This document shows positions 8,296 to 17,622 of a DNA stretch of 64,000 nucleotides, one piece after another (positions within the stretch are counted from its first letter, which is position 1; each line of letters begins with the position of its first letter). Source of the DNA: Planctomycetota bacterium. Its GTDB lineage: Bacteria > Planctomycetota > UBA11346. A program made the position numbers and the translations under genes. The DNA is taken from assembly GCA_016745075.1 (NCBI GenBank), contig JADGDD010000012.1, positions 56,580 to 120,579 of the forward strand, written 5' to 3'. The notes under the pieces are model-generated. The model searched no databases. It had not been told where the DNA came from and was given only the letters and a program-made list of their open reading frames with translations.

Positions 8296-9651
8296 ATGCA
8301 GTGGCTTCTACCGTCTCTACCCTGTTCCATCAGTTGGGGTATACAATCCCGCATCAATGGTGAAACCTTCCATTGGAATCATATACTCAGCTACACACCT
8401 GCTGCTTATGAATGGCTCCAACAACAGGGGCTCCAACCAAAACAACGCCTCGGTATTGCTGCCCACAACTCGCCTACAGTTGCGGCTCTATTACAAGCCG
8501 CACCGCTACTGGGATTACAACTCGTTTTATTACATCACCGACTTCCCCGTACCCAACTCAAAAAACGTATTGAGGAAGCTGCTCTAGATCTCCTTATTTG
8601 TGATGAAGAAGGCATCAATGGCATATCTGTTCCTGAATTACAGGAATCAGATGATGCCGATAACCTACCAGACTGCGCTTCACCGCATGATGCTGCCCTT
8701 ATACTCTATACTTCTGGCAGTAGCAGCCGTGCCAAAACCGTCCACCTGTCTTGGTCAGCAGTATTACATGCCTGCCAATCTGCCTGCTTAGCATTAGAAT
8801 TGACGACACATAACGAATGGCTCTGTTGTTTACCACTCGATCATATTGGTGGTGCAAGTATTGTATTACGAGCTGCCTGTGCAGGTTACGCCATTCGCCT
8901 ACATCAACAATTTGATGCAGCGGCGATTCGCACAAACCTCACAGACACAAGCTCTGGCTGTAGTCTCGTTCCAACGATGCTTGCTCGTGTGCTAGCCTAT
9001 TCATCACAAAAATTTTCTCCGACCCTACGCTGTCTCTTGATTGGCGGTGCAGCAAGTTCTGAGGCAGACACAACACGAGCCAAAAAACTCGGCTGCGCCC
9101 CAATGCTCACTTGGGGATTGAGCGAATATGCCTCTATGGCCTACCTATTTAATACCAACAGCATGACTGGCCGCTGTGTACCTGGAGCAGTACTCTCTCT
9201 GAATCAGCACGGAACGATTCTATTAGATGGGCCTGCCTTATTTTCTGGCTATGAACAAGAAGGTACATTGACAGAAACGACCACTGTGCCCTTTGATACC
9301 GGCGACTGTGGGCATATTGATCCTCATGGAGAACTACGGATAACTGGTAGAGCTGATCTACGCTTTTGTAGCGGTGGCGAAAACGTTTCGCCAGAAGAAG
9401 TTGAAATGCTACTGACACAACATCCCACTATTAACCGCGTTGCAGTCTGTGGCCTACCCGACTCTGAATGGGGACATTGTTGCGCTGCCATATGTGACTG
9501 CGCCCGTCCACACAATTGGGATGAATGGGTGCAGAACCAACTTGCTCCCTACCAGCGGCCTAAAATGGTTCTCTTTGAACAAGACATCCCATTATTGCCT
9601 TCTGGTAAAATTGATAGGCAAGCCCTAACATCCTTGTTCTTACCGTCATAA
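8296..9651 (+). CDS. menE: o-succinylbenzoate--CoA ligase
   Basis: 451-residue ANL-superfamily enzyme that makes o-succinylbenzoyl-CoA, the MenB substrate. The AMP-binding loop is YTSGSSSRAKTVHLS, motif A5-like TWGLSEYAS follows, then the hinge TGRADLRFCSGGENVSPEEVE. The catalytic C-terminal Lys is in LPSGKIDRQ. It starts one base after the menA stop, so the two are translationally coupled. The menF, menD and menC steps needed to make its substrate are not in this window. Confidence 0.9.
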   Translation: MQWLLPSLPCSISWGIQSRINGETFHWNHILSYTPAAYEWLQQQGLQPKQRLGIAAHNSPTVAALLQAAPLLGLQLVLLHHRLPRTQLKKRIEEAALDLLICDEEGINGISVPELQESDDADNLPDCASPHDAALILYTSGSSSRAKTVHLSWSAVLHACQSACLALELTTHNEWLCCLPLDHIGGASIVLRAACAGYAIRLHQQFDAAAIRTNLTDTSSGCSLVPTMLARVLAYSSQKFSPTLRCLLIGGAASSEADTTRAKKLGCAPMLTWGLSEYASMAYLFNTNSMTGRCVPGAVLSLNQHGTILLDGPALFSGYEQEGTLTETTTVPFDTGDCGHIDPHGELRITGRADLRFCSGGENVSPEEVEMLLTQHPTINRVAVCGLPDSEWGHCCAAICDCARPHNWDEWVQNQLAPYQRPKMVLFEQDIPLLPSGKIDRQALTSLFLPS

Positions 9652-9793
9652 AGTCACTCACCTCTGCCCTTTACAAGCGGGTGATAAACTCTTTGCGAGA
9701 AAGCACAGATGGTCTGTTGAAAAGAGCTACTATCACACTAGCATGACTTTGTTCCATTCGTAGTCATTACATCTGAAGAGGGAGATGCTGAAG

Positions 9794-10177
9794 ATGCTCA
9801 CGCCAAGCTCTGAAACCATTGATGGAGTCCAAATAGTTGGTTTACGCGATATCACTACTGGGCTTGATGCGGCACAAATGATAGATTTGACACAGCTTCG
9901 TGACTTCTTTACTCAACAATTTTTACCATTAACAGAAGAAGCTTCCTGTATTATTCTTGATCTGAGTAATATCACAACCTTAGATTCTTCATCTTTAACA
10001 CCTATCGTACAACGTTACCGAACCCTCAGTGAAACGGGTGGTATGCTTGTGCTCTGCGGAGTCTTTTCACAAAATCTTCGTGAAATACTCTCACTGACTC
10101 GATTTGATAGAATCTTTGCGGTCTGCGAAACCCGTGAAGATGCACTGATACACATTCGTGAAAAACAGAACGTATAA
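9794..10177 (+). CDS. STAS-domain anti-sigma-factor antagonist-like protein
   Basis: 127-residue single STAS domain resembling SpoIIAA/RsbV. The central motif ILDLSNITTLDSSSLTPIV matches the family's D(L/F)SxVxxxDSSG, where the Ser after Asp is phosphorylated by a switch kinase. Here the usual Gly of DSSG is Ser. It probably takes part in a partner-switch pathway. The FHA-GAF-PP2C phosphatase at 14604 is a candidate for its dephosphorylation, though no RsbW-type kinase is present. ATG 9794 is preferred because GAGGGAG is 10 bases upstream; ATG 9785 would be too close. Confidence 0.8.
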   Translation: MLTPSSETIDGVQIVGLRDITTGLDAAQMIDLTQLRDFFTQQFLPLTEEASCIILDLSNITTLDSSSLTPIVQRYRTLSETGGMLVLCGVFSQNLREILSLTRFDRIFAVCETREDALIHIREKQNV

Positions 10178-10184
10178 AACAGCG

Positions 10185-11153
10185 CTACAACCCAAGCATA
10201 AATGCCATAACTTTATCATCAAAACCGGGCAACATTTCATGACCAAAATCTGGATAAAATTCCACACTTTTTTCTGCGGTTATTTTATTATATGCTGCAA
10301 ACTGGGTCGATGGCGGACAAATAGTATCCATTAAACCAGTCGCCATCATCGTTGTTGCCGTAATACGTGACGCGAGATGTTGGCAATCTACATATCCCAA
10401 ACGTGTAAAAATTTCTACTGCTCGTGTGTGTTGTGGATCAAAAGAGCGAAAAAAGTAACGCAATTCTTCATAAGCATGTTGATCTAAATCCATCTCCCAC
10501 ACGCGCTGATAGTCACATAAAAATGGATACATAGGTGCGCAGCGCTGTATCAACTCTGGAGCAAGAGCTGCACAAGCCAAGGTTAATGCTCCGCCTTGCG
10601 AACCGCCACGTGCACCCATGCGCTGATTATCCACCTCAGGGAATGCAGCAACGATGTGAGCAAGTTGAACCGTATCGCAAAACATTTGTCTATAAGCTAA
10701 GTCAGTTGGATCACTTGAATCTAAACCTCGGACAATATGCCCACGCAATGTGGTGCCACCTTGCACCGCTGTGCTATCTGCGGACAAACCACCTTGCCCA
10801 CGACAATCTAATGCAGCCACGCAAAAGCCCTGTTGTACGTAAGCCAATTTGTGCGACCAATCTGCACCACTACTACCAGCATAGCCGTGAAATTCTAAGA
10901 GAGCAGGGCACTGCTTTTGGCCGTTGGGCCGAAGGTATTTAGCATACACACGAGAGCCCTTTACTCCCGTAAACCATAGATCAAAACATTCGATACCTGG
11001 CACTTGAAATGCAGCTGGTACCAGCTCACAATTGGTACCTAAGGCAGCCACTTCGGCTTTCGCTTCATCCCAATAGGCATCAAAATCTACAGGCTTGGGA
11101 TTCTTGCCTTCATAGGTAAACAATTCATTGACGGGCATATCGATAACTGGCAT
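10185..11153 (-). CDS. acetylxylan esterase / cephalosporin-C deacetylase family protein
   Basis: 322-residue alpha/beta hydrolase of the AXE1 (CE7) family, which removes acetyl groups from xylo-oligosaccharides and cephalosporins. Seen are the N-terminal signature FDAYWDEA, oxyanion region FHGYAGSSG, the RGQGG motif, nucleophile Ser in GGSQGG, Asp in GLMDTICPP and His in DFGHE. There is no signal peptide, so it is cytoplasmic as usual for CE7. It converges with the STAS gene with only 7 bases between, and GAGGAG precedes its ATG. It may act in sugar use together with the GH5 enzyme at 17623, but they are not in one operon. Confidence 0.9.
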   Translation of the reverse strand: MPVIDMPVNELFTYEGKNPKPVDFDAYWDEAKAEVAALGTNCELVPAAFQVPGIECFDLWFTGVKGSRVYAKYLRPNGQKQCPALLEFHGYAGSSGADWSHKLAYVQQGFCVAALDCRGQGGLSADSTAVQGGTTLRGHIVRGLDSSDPTDLAYRQMFCDTVQLAHIVAAFPEVDNQRMGARGGSQGGALTLACAALAPELIQRCAPMYPFLCDYQRVWEMDLDQHAYEELRYFFRSFDPQHTRAVEIFTRLGYVDCQHLASRITATTMMATGLMDTICPPSTQFAAYNKITAEKSVEFYPDFGHEMLPGFDDKVMAFMLGL

Positions 11154-11247
11154 ACAAACTCCTCGTGTCTCTGCTCTTATCTTTATGAATACATGAAATG
11201 CAAGCCCATATGTTCGTTTGACTTTCTTATGCCGGTGGGTTCAATTG

Positions 11248-14200
11248 ATGGCAGTGATGGATCGTAAAAAACTAGAGGAAACAGTAGGGGATGAAAACGA
11301 ATTCCGCTCCCTGCTCCGCACAACAGCGGGAGATCAACACGACAGTAGTCAGGCTGATTCTGATGATCGATTAATTACGGCATTTGCCGATCTTGCTGAC
11401 CAAAGCGCCTCCTTTCAAAGACAACGTACTGCTACAACCTCTCGGTCCCTGAAAGGGGATTCCATTCACGAGCAACAAGTTCCTAATCGCTATGAACTCA
11501 TCCATTTACTTGGCGTTGGCGCAACTGGTCAGGTCTACCAAGCAATTGATAACAATTTTCAACGACCAGTTGCGATGAAATTTTTGCACCCAAAAGATTC
11601 GCAAGACAGCCATAAAGTCGCCCGCTTCATTCGAGAAGCTCGTGTAACTGCCAACCTCGAGCACCCAAACATTTTACCTGTACACGATCTTGATTTCACC
11701 GACAAAGGTATTTCCTATTTCACGATGCGTGAAGCCCATGGTAATAATTTACAAAGCACCATTGATGAAGCAGTAGAAAGTGGCAAGACACCAGTACATA
11801 TTGCATCATGGAATGACCGTGTGCACATTCTCATTAAAGTTTGTGATGCCGTTGCTTATGCCCATCATAACGGTATCATTCATCGAGATATTAAACCTGA
11901 TAATATTATGTTGGGGGAATTTGGTGAAGTGATCCTACTTGACTGGGGTACCGCTAGCACTCGTAACGAACGCTCTTTAGCAGAAGAATCTCAAACAAAA
12001 GGAAAATTACTTGGGACACCTGCCTACATGTCTCCAGAGCAAGCACGCAAAGAACCATCAGACGAGCGTAGCGATATTTATTGTCTTGGAGCAACTCTCT
12101 TTCAATTAATTACCCTTCGCCACCCAACCTGGGGAGATTCTGCGGAAGAATTCTGGGAGAAAAAACGAAACGGCATTATTGACCCGCTTCCTGACCACGT
12201 CTATAAAAATATTCCACCACGCTTACTTGCTATCACCACAAAAGCCATGTCACCTAAGGCTGAGGATCGTTACACTACTGTTTCTGATTTTGCTGCTGAC
12301 CTCAAAGGCTATCAAGAAGGTCAATCCATTTCTGCATATAAAGATACACCATGGGCCGTTTTATTGCGGTGGTACCATAGTTATACCATTGCTTTTTGGG
12401 TTGCGGCTATTGGTTTATTATTCATCAGTATTGCAAGTACAGCTTATATTCTAGAGAAACAGAAAGAGCAATCACAATGGCAACTAGTCTTCTCAGATGA
12501 TTTTAATAACGGACAAAGCCTCAATGATAATTGGGTTTCTTTATTGGCCCCTAACTGGGATCCAAACCTTTTTCCTGTAGATAGCACACACGCATCATGG
12601 TCTATAAAGGACAACCAACTCATTGGCGTTAATCAACCAGGTTGTTCTAATCTCCGCAATAAAATACCACTTGCCGGAAACATCCGTGTTGAGTGGGATT
12701 ACACACCCTTGAATAAATCTGTTAATTTAAATTGCTTTATTTCAGGATCTAATCGTTATCAAGGATACACTTTTCATATTAATAGTTTTGGGAAAACAGG
12801 TTACAACGCACTCACACGAGGAGAGGATCTCGCGCTTATAGACCATGTTTATCCTGCTCCAGTTTATGCGACCGGAACCACCCATTCTTTTGTAATGGAA
12901 CGGCGAGACCATACTATTTCACTGTCAATTGACGGCGAACAATTCTTTTCATTCCGCGACCTAGAAATTTTCAGTGGTCTCAAGCATCAATACTTTGGAT
13001 TTGAACACAGTGGAGGAAATGTTCATGCCATAGATAACGTACGCGTGTATCAACAGCCACTCCCACAAAAGGTAAGTCCTATTCAAGTGGGACTACGCCT
13101 TTATGCAGACAGCCTCTACCAACAAGCCTTTGATTGCTTCACCGAAATATCAGCGGCATATCCCCATACAGAACTTGCCATTAATGCTCAATGGCATGCG
13201 GCACGTTGTTTAATCAAACTTCATAAAGAAGACGAAGCACAAAAAGCATTTCGCACATTGTTAGAAAACAACCCACATCACGATATTATTCCTGAAACAC
13301 TCACAGAACTTGCATCTTTGCATCTGACAAAACAGGAAACGGATAAAGCCTTTGCCTATGCCAATAAATTAGCACAACTAGCACCCAGTTCATCCGCTGC
13401 AAAAACGCTACTCTTTGCGCTCAGTAAATATTACTCCGATATTTGGCAGCTCGATACGACGAAAGCCTTTGCTCATCCTAAAATAATTGATGGTATTTTA
13501 GAAACCACCGCCAATATTCGACACTGGGGCAAACAACTCAAAATTAACATTCAATACAACAATGTTCTTGAACTCTGTGCGAAGCATCTGAACATTCGTG
13601 GAGAACACAAACGCGTCCTCCAGTTGTTCCCCAACAACAAACAAGCTTGTGCTGATGCTTTACGTTTCATGGGAAGGCTTGAAGAATCTTACGCCTACAT
13701 AAAATCTGAATCAGCCATTATCCAAAGAAAAAATTATGACCAAGCCAACTGGGAAGCAATTATCAAAAATGGTGACCATCAACGACAAGGCCTTTCTCTT
13801 ATCCATGCACTCATTGCTACAGGCGCCCTCTCCCTCGATAGTCTAACGCAGTACGAAACCTCTCGTGAAACACAGTCTTTGATGCTCATGTACCTCAAAG
13901 AATACGATACCATAATTAGAGAATATCCTCACACAAATGCCTACGTCCATTCTTTACGTGCAACAGGTGCGCCTGAAGAAGACGTTCTTCAGGCATCTAC
14001 ATATGTCACCAATAAAGCTTCATACTATTTTAATTTAATTTATACCCATAGAACAGAACGAGCCCTTAAAGAGATTTCTCGAGAATTTCCAGAATATAAT
14101 GCTGCCTTCTTCTATGAAGGCCTCTATCAATATATTCAAGGCCATACAACACGTGCCCATGAATGGTGGAAACGTGGACAGGCAGAAATATGCTCCCACC

Positions 14201-14607
14201 GAACGGTTGACCGGAAAATATTATTCTTTAACTACTACCTAATGGCCTTACTCCCCATGTTTGAAGGTAATACCCCAGAGGCATTACGGCGTTTAAGAAA
14301 ACTTTCTCAAGAAAAAAATGAAGCCTACTCCTTACATCTATTGTACGATTGTCAATATCTCTTGGGAGATATTTCGGAAGAAGAATACCTCCAACAACCA
14401 GTACGGCCATGGATAATGCTGCTGGGCCATACACCAAATTGGTTGCGCGGCCTCCGTTCTGAAATAACACAGCACCCCGCACAAGCTATAGATTATTATC
14501 AAAAAGAAATGATTACTGAAATCTATAATCCATGGATGGAGATGTTCTGTAATTGGCGCATACACGTACTCTCTACTCAAGCAGACGCTGAACAGGTAAC
14601 ACCATGA
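11248..14607 (+). CDS. membrane Ser/Thr protein kinase with extracytoplasmic jelly-roll-like region and TPRs
   Basis: 1,119-residue Hanks-type kinase. Its cytoplasmic kinase domain spans about 82-360: Gly-rich loop GVGATGQ (89-95), Lys111 in AMKFL, catalytic HRDIKPDN, DWG in place of DFG, and GTPAYMSPEQA. One transmembrane helix is at about 378-402. Beyond it lie a beta-rich concanavalin/DUF1080-like region (about 410-605) and a long TPR-type helical region (about 610-1118). The last four bases (ATGA) overlap the start of the FHA-GAF-PP2C gene, so kinase and phosphatase are co-translated. ATG 11248 is chosen after GGTGGG; ATG 11257 or TTG 11218 are alternatives. Confidence 0.88.
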   Translation: MAVMDRKKLEETVGDENEFRSLLRTTAGDQHDSSQADSDDRLITAFADLADQSASFQRQRTATTSRSLKGDSIHEQQVPNRYELIHLLGVGATGQVYQAIDNNFQRPVAMKFLHPKDSQDSHKVARFIREARVTANLEHPNILPVHDLDFTDKGISYFTMREAHGNNLQSTIDEAVESGKTPVHIASWNDRVHILIKVCDAVAYAHHNGIIHRDIKPDNIMLGEFGEVILLDWGTASTRNERSLAEESQTKGKLLGTPAYMSPEQARKEPSDERSDIYCLGATLFQLITLRHPTWGDSAEEFWEKKRNGIIDPLPDHVYKNIPPRLLAITTKAMSPKAEDRYTTVSDFAADLKGYQEGQSISAYKDTPWAVLLRWYHSYTIAFWVAAIGLLFISIASTAYILEKQKEQSQWQLVFSDDFNNGQSLNDNWVSLLAPNWDPNLFPVDSTHASWSIKDNQLIGVNQPGCSNLRNKIPLAGNIRVEWDYTPLNKSVNLNCFISGSNRYQGYTFHINSFGKTGYNALTRGEDLALIDHVYPAPVYATGTTHSFVMERRDHTISLSIDGEQFFSFRDLEIFSGLKHQYFGFEHSGGNVHAIDNVRVYQQPLPQKVSPIQVGLRLYADSLYQQAFDCFTEISAAYPHTELAINAQWHAARCLIKLHKEDEAQKAFRTLLENNPHHDIIPETLTELASLHLTKQETDKAFAYANKLAQLAPSSSAAKTLLFALSKYYSDIWQLDTTKAFAHPKIIDGILETTANIRHWGKQLKINIQYNNVLELCAKHLNIRGEHKRVLQLFPNNKQACADALRFMGRLEESYAYIKSESAIIQRKNYDQANWEAIIKNGDHQRQGLSLIHALIATGALSLDSLTQYETSRETQSLMLMYLKEYDTIIREYPHTNAYVHSLRATGAPEEDVLQASTYVTNKASYYFNLIYTHRTERALKEISREFPEYNAAFFYEGLYQYIQGHTTRAHEWWKRGQAEICSHRTVDRKILFFNYYLMALLPMFEGNTPEALRRLRKLSQEKNEAYSLHLLYDCQYLLGDISEEEYLQQPVRPWIMLLGHTPNWLRGLRSEITQHPAQAIDYYQKEMITEIYNPWMEMFCNWRIHVLSTQADAEQVTP

Positions 14608-16247
14608 GCGCTGAAATTTGCTTTCTGGGCGGTCCTCTCCAAGGACAAAAACGAATCATCCAAGATGATGAACAACTCACCTTTGGGCGTCATCCAGAGT
14701 GTGACATCGTTATTAATGACAACAATATAAGTAGACGACACGCAGAGCTCTCTTATACACAAGGTCGGTTAAGTATTCGTAATTTAGCCTCGCGTAATGG
14801 TATATTTATTAATGGCGCTCGTGAAGACCACGCAACCCTTGGCAACTGGGATACTGTAGTACTGGGCAGCAACCTCTTCCGTGTTGAATACGCATCTTCA
14901 TTTCGCCCAGATGGCGACACTGTTATGGATGAGAACGACAATAGCTCTTCCAGTATTTCCCATGTACATCTACCGACCCTCGCTCATAAAGACACAGAAT
15001 GGTACCATAGACTCGTTAATTGTTTATTAGATATCCAGCGTATTATTAATCAGGATCATGATCGAATTATTGAAGACAGCCTTGAAACACTCTTTTCTGT
15101 CCTACCAGCTACCCATCTTTCTATTTTATATCTTGATAACGAAGGTGTTTTTTCTCAAGGCTACACCACAACTCCGTGGGGACCAACCCAAGCATATATT
15201 GGCCGCAGCTTTGCAGGAAAAGTACTAGAAGCAGAAGATGCTATTTTAATTAATGCAGCTGGTGAATTAGATGAAAACGAATGGGGTAACACCATTCAGG
15301 AACAACACGTTCATTCCATCCTTGGTGTCCCGATCAAACAAGACAATGACATTGTTGCGGTACTCATTTGTGATAATCAGGAAGACGACAATGCCCTAAC
15401 TGATGAACATCTCCAATTAATGTCTTTTGCGAGCAAAGCCTTAGAAGGCGCATTTCAGCGCAATGAACTGCATAAACTTGAACGTAGGCAAATACATACA
15501 GAACAACAATTTCTTGCTGCCTCTCGTGTCCAAGGACAAATCTTTAATAAAGATCCAGAACCACAGCTGGGGCCAATGCAATGGCTGACCCACTATACCC
15601 CAGCACTTGAACTGGGTGGTGATTTTTATGATTACGAATACCAATATAACCGAGGTTTTTGGATCATTGCTGATGTTTCTGGAAAAGGAATCGGTGCAGC
15701 TCTCATTGTAAGTATGCTCAAAGCTTTTTGTAAAACCTTGTATCCAGAAGAGCTCAGCCCTGCTCCTTTCTTACGTGCGCTTAACTTATTATTCCAAGCA
15801 GAAATGCCACGCAGCATGTTCTTTACTGCTGCTGCAATAGAAATTAGTGATACTGGCTTGATGCGTTATGCCAGCATTGGCCATCCACCCGGCTTCCTTA
15901 TTAAAACCACTCCGGGCAAAGACGTTCTCCACACCTTAGGAACAACTCCGGGAATGGTTGGGCCACCGCATGCAGCGATGCTACTCGAAAACCTAGAAGA
16001 ACACGAACTTCAGCTAGAACAAGGTGATCGACTCTGCTTTTATACTGATGGTGTTCTTGATGCAGGAAATACAGAAGATCCTTACGGCCAAGAACGGCTG
16101 GAAGAAGCTTTATCTGCCAGCGCGGGGCATTCACTGCAACAAAGCATGGCCAAACTCTCACAATCCATTTTTGAGTATCAGGGAACAGGTCAACAATACG
16201 ATGATATTATGATCATCATGGGTGAATTCTGGCCGCTACAGCCATAG
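14604..16247 (+). CDS. FHA-GAF-PP2C (SpoIIE/RsbU-type) phosphatase
   Basis: 547-residue cytoplasmic protein with three domains. An FHA phosphothreonine-binding domain spans about 1-95 (FGRHPECDI, ISRRHAEL, NGIFINGARE). A GAF-like sensor spans about 130-285. A PPM phosphatase of SpoIIE type spans about 315-545, with metal-binding Asp residues in LGGDFYDY, ADVSGKGIGAAL and FYTDGVLD. It probably reverses phosphorylation by the overlapping upstream kinase, or acts on the STAS protein at 9794. The FHA domain may dock it on the autophosphorylated kinase. The ATGA overlap implies fixed stoichiometry. Confidence 0.9.
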   Translation: MSAEICFLGGPLQGQKRIIQDDEQLTFGRHPECDIVINDNNISRRHAELSYTQGRLSIRNLASRNGIFINGAREDHATLGNWDTVVLGSNLFRVEYASSFRPDGDTVMDENDNSSSSISHVHLPTLAHKDTEWYHRLVNCLLDIQRIINQDHDRIIEDSLETLFSVLPATHLSILYLDNEGVFSQGYTTTPWGPTQAYIGRSFAGKVLEAEDAILINAAGELDENEWGNTIQEQHVHSILGVPIKQDNDIVAVLICDNQEDDNALTDEHLQLMSFASKALEGAFQRNELHKLERRQIHTEQQFLAASRVQGQIFNKDPEPQLGPMQWLTHYTPALELGGDFYDYEYQYNRGFWIIADVSGKGIGAALIVSMLKAFCKTLYPEELSPAPFLRALNLLFQAEMPRSMFFTAAAIEISDTGLMRYASIGHPPGFLIKTTPGKDVLHTLGTTPGMVGPPHAAMLLENLEEHELQLEQGDRLCFYTDGVLDAGNTEDPYGQERLEEALSASAGHSLQQSMAKLSQSIFEYQGTGQQYDDIMIIMGEFWPLQP

Positions 16248-16278
16248 GCTAAAATTAGTGAGTACCAACCGCAACTCG

Positions 16279-16620
16279 CTAACGGCCTATTTGCACCTTA
16301 TCCAAGCCGACACTCATACAGTAATTGACGATATTGTGAACGCGATCACCAGTATCTGCAATATTACTCGAAACAATAACATATGCACGACAAGTTCCGG
16401 TGATACTGCGGCGATACCTATCCGCAAGCTGACTTAAACGACTGTGTATTTGAGTACGTGTAAGCTGCTGGCCTTCCATGAAATAGATACCATCAGCCTG
16501 CACATCTATACGAATTTGTGGAATAGGTTCACGCTTCGACGGTGCTCCACAGGACCACAATCCACACAACATAACTAGACACAGAACAGTGCCATACAAT
16601 TGCTTTTTTTTAGAGTTCAC
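16279..16620 (-). CDS. lipoprotein carrying an ExbD/TolR-like periplasmic domain
   Basis: 113 residues from GTG 16620. The N-terminus is a clear lipoprotein signal (basic KKK, hydrophobic core, lipobox GLWSC). The mature part has the ExbD/TolR pattern: IRIDVQADGIYFMEGQQL, a helix, YVIVSSNIADTGDRVHNIVNYCMSVGLDKVQIG. Normal ExbD has a membrane helix with a proton-carrying Asp instead, which is absent here. The GTG overlaps the tatA stop by 11 bases, so it follows tatA in one transcript. An upstream ATG at 16650 is possible but gives a poorer signal peptide. No ExbB/TolQ partner is nearby. Confidence 0.75.
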   Translation of the reverse strand: MNSKKKQLYGTVLCLVMLCGLWSCGAPSKREPIPQIRIDVQADGIYFMEGQQLTRTQIHSRLSQLADRYRRSITGTCRAYVIVSSNIADTGDRVHNIVNYCMSVGLDKVQIGR

Positions 16621-16945
16621 GCTGTGGGCTGTTTTCGCCAGTTGAAGCATCACCAACACGGGTTTCGGGGCTATTTTCTGAAGTATCATCACGGCTCACT
16701 GTTTCAGGCTCGCTTTTTACTTCGTTCGCTGGAGCGGGTACTTTATTTTCAGAGGAAGATTCTGTTTTATCTGGATTGGTGACCCCTTCCAAACCTTTAC
16801 GAAACTCACGAGCACTCCCACCCAAACCACGCATGATTTCTGGCAAACGGCGGCCAAACAATAACAGCATAACCACCAGAATAATAATAATCTCTGGAGC
16901 GCCAAGACCGCCAAGACCAAAACCAACCAAATGCGCAAATCCCAT
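16610..16945 (-). CDS. tatA: Sec-independent protein translocase TatA
   Basis: 111-residue TatA/TatE subunit that forms the Tat pore for folded proteins. After a Gly-rich lead comes a single helix (PEIIIILVVMLLLFG), the hinge FGRRLPE and an amphipathic helix IMRGLGGSAREFRKG, followed by an acidic, disordered tail. TatA is favoured over TatB by the short size and FG hinge. GAGGAGAG precedes the ATG. tatC is not in the window. The stop codon overlaps the start of the ExbD-like lipoprotein. Confidence 0.9.
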   Translation of the reverse strand: MGFAHLVGFGLGGLGAPEIIIILVVMLLLFGRRLPEIMRGLGGSAREFRKGLEGVTNPDKTESSSENKVPAPANEVKSEPETVSRDDTSENSPETRVGDASTGENSPQREL

Positions 16946-17008
16946 GGATTCTCTCTCCTCTATGCATGCAGACTACTTTGCAGCTTACCATACGCAAGCC
17001 AGAGATGC

Positions 17009-17036
17009 TGGACCATGCATAAACACATACTACAAT
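17009..17036 (+). promoter_or_regulatory. putative promoter of apt
   Basis: TGGACC at 17009-17014, a 16-base spacer and TACAAT at 17031-17036 form a plausible sigma70 promoter in the 115-base divergent region between tatA and apt. The apt ATG lies 25 bases after the -10. The -35 is weak. Confidence 0.4.
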
Positions 17037-17060
17037 GCCTGTTTTCTATAGGAAACGCTA

Positions 17061-17570
17061 ATGGACATTCGCCCTTTTATCCGAGACGTACCGGACTTCC
17101 CAAAAGCAGGCATCACCTTCAAAGACATCACTCCACTGCTTGCCGATCATCTTGCCATGGACTACACCGTCAACACCATGGCACATGCTGCCAACAACCT
17201 TGGCATCACCAAAGTTGTTGGCATTGAAAGCCGCGGTTTTCTTTTTGCTCCTGCAATTGCTGCACGTTTACACTGTGGTTTTGTCCCTGTGCGCAAACCG
17301 GGCAAGCTACCATGGAAATGCAAACGTAGAGAATATGCTTTAGAATATGGCACAGATGCCATCGAAATCCATGAAGATGCCATCAAGTCAGACGATGTTG
17401 TCCTGATTGTTGATGATGTACTCGCAACTGGCGGCACCATGGCGGCAGCTATTAGCCTTATTGAAGAATTTGGTCCGACCATTGCCGCAGCTAGCTTTGT
17501 CATCAATCTCACCTTTCTTGGTGGAACAGAGAAGATGAGTTGCCCTGTACATAGTGTGTTAGATTATTAA
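17061..17570 (+). CDS. apt: adenine phosphoribosyltransferase
   Basis: 169-residue purine-salvage enzyme that makes AMP from adenine and PRPP. Seen are the N-terminal IRDVPDFPKAGITFKDITPLL signature parts, the ESRGFLF segment that binds adenine, RKPGKLPW of the flexible loop, and the PRPP motif VLIVDDVLATGGT. The length is close to typical Apt (170-183). The start follows AGGAAACGCT. It is transcribed away from tatA. Confidence 0.95.
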   Translation: MDIRPFIRDVPDFPKAGITFKDITPLLADHLAMDYTVNTMAHAANNLGITKVVGIESRGFLFAPAIAARLHCGFVPVRKPGKLPWKCKRREYALEYGTDAIEIHEDAIKSDDVVLIVDDVLATGGTMAAAISLIEEFGPTIAAASFVINLTFLGGTEKMSCPVHSVLDY

Positions 17571-17622
17571 TGGCGTCAGTCTGGTTGTTTCTGGTTTTAC
17601 AATAAGAAAGAAGAGCTTTATC

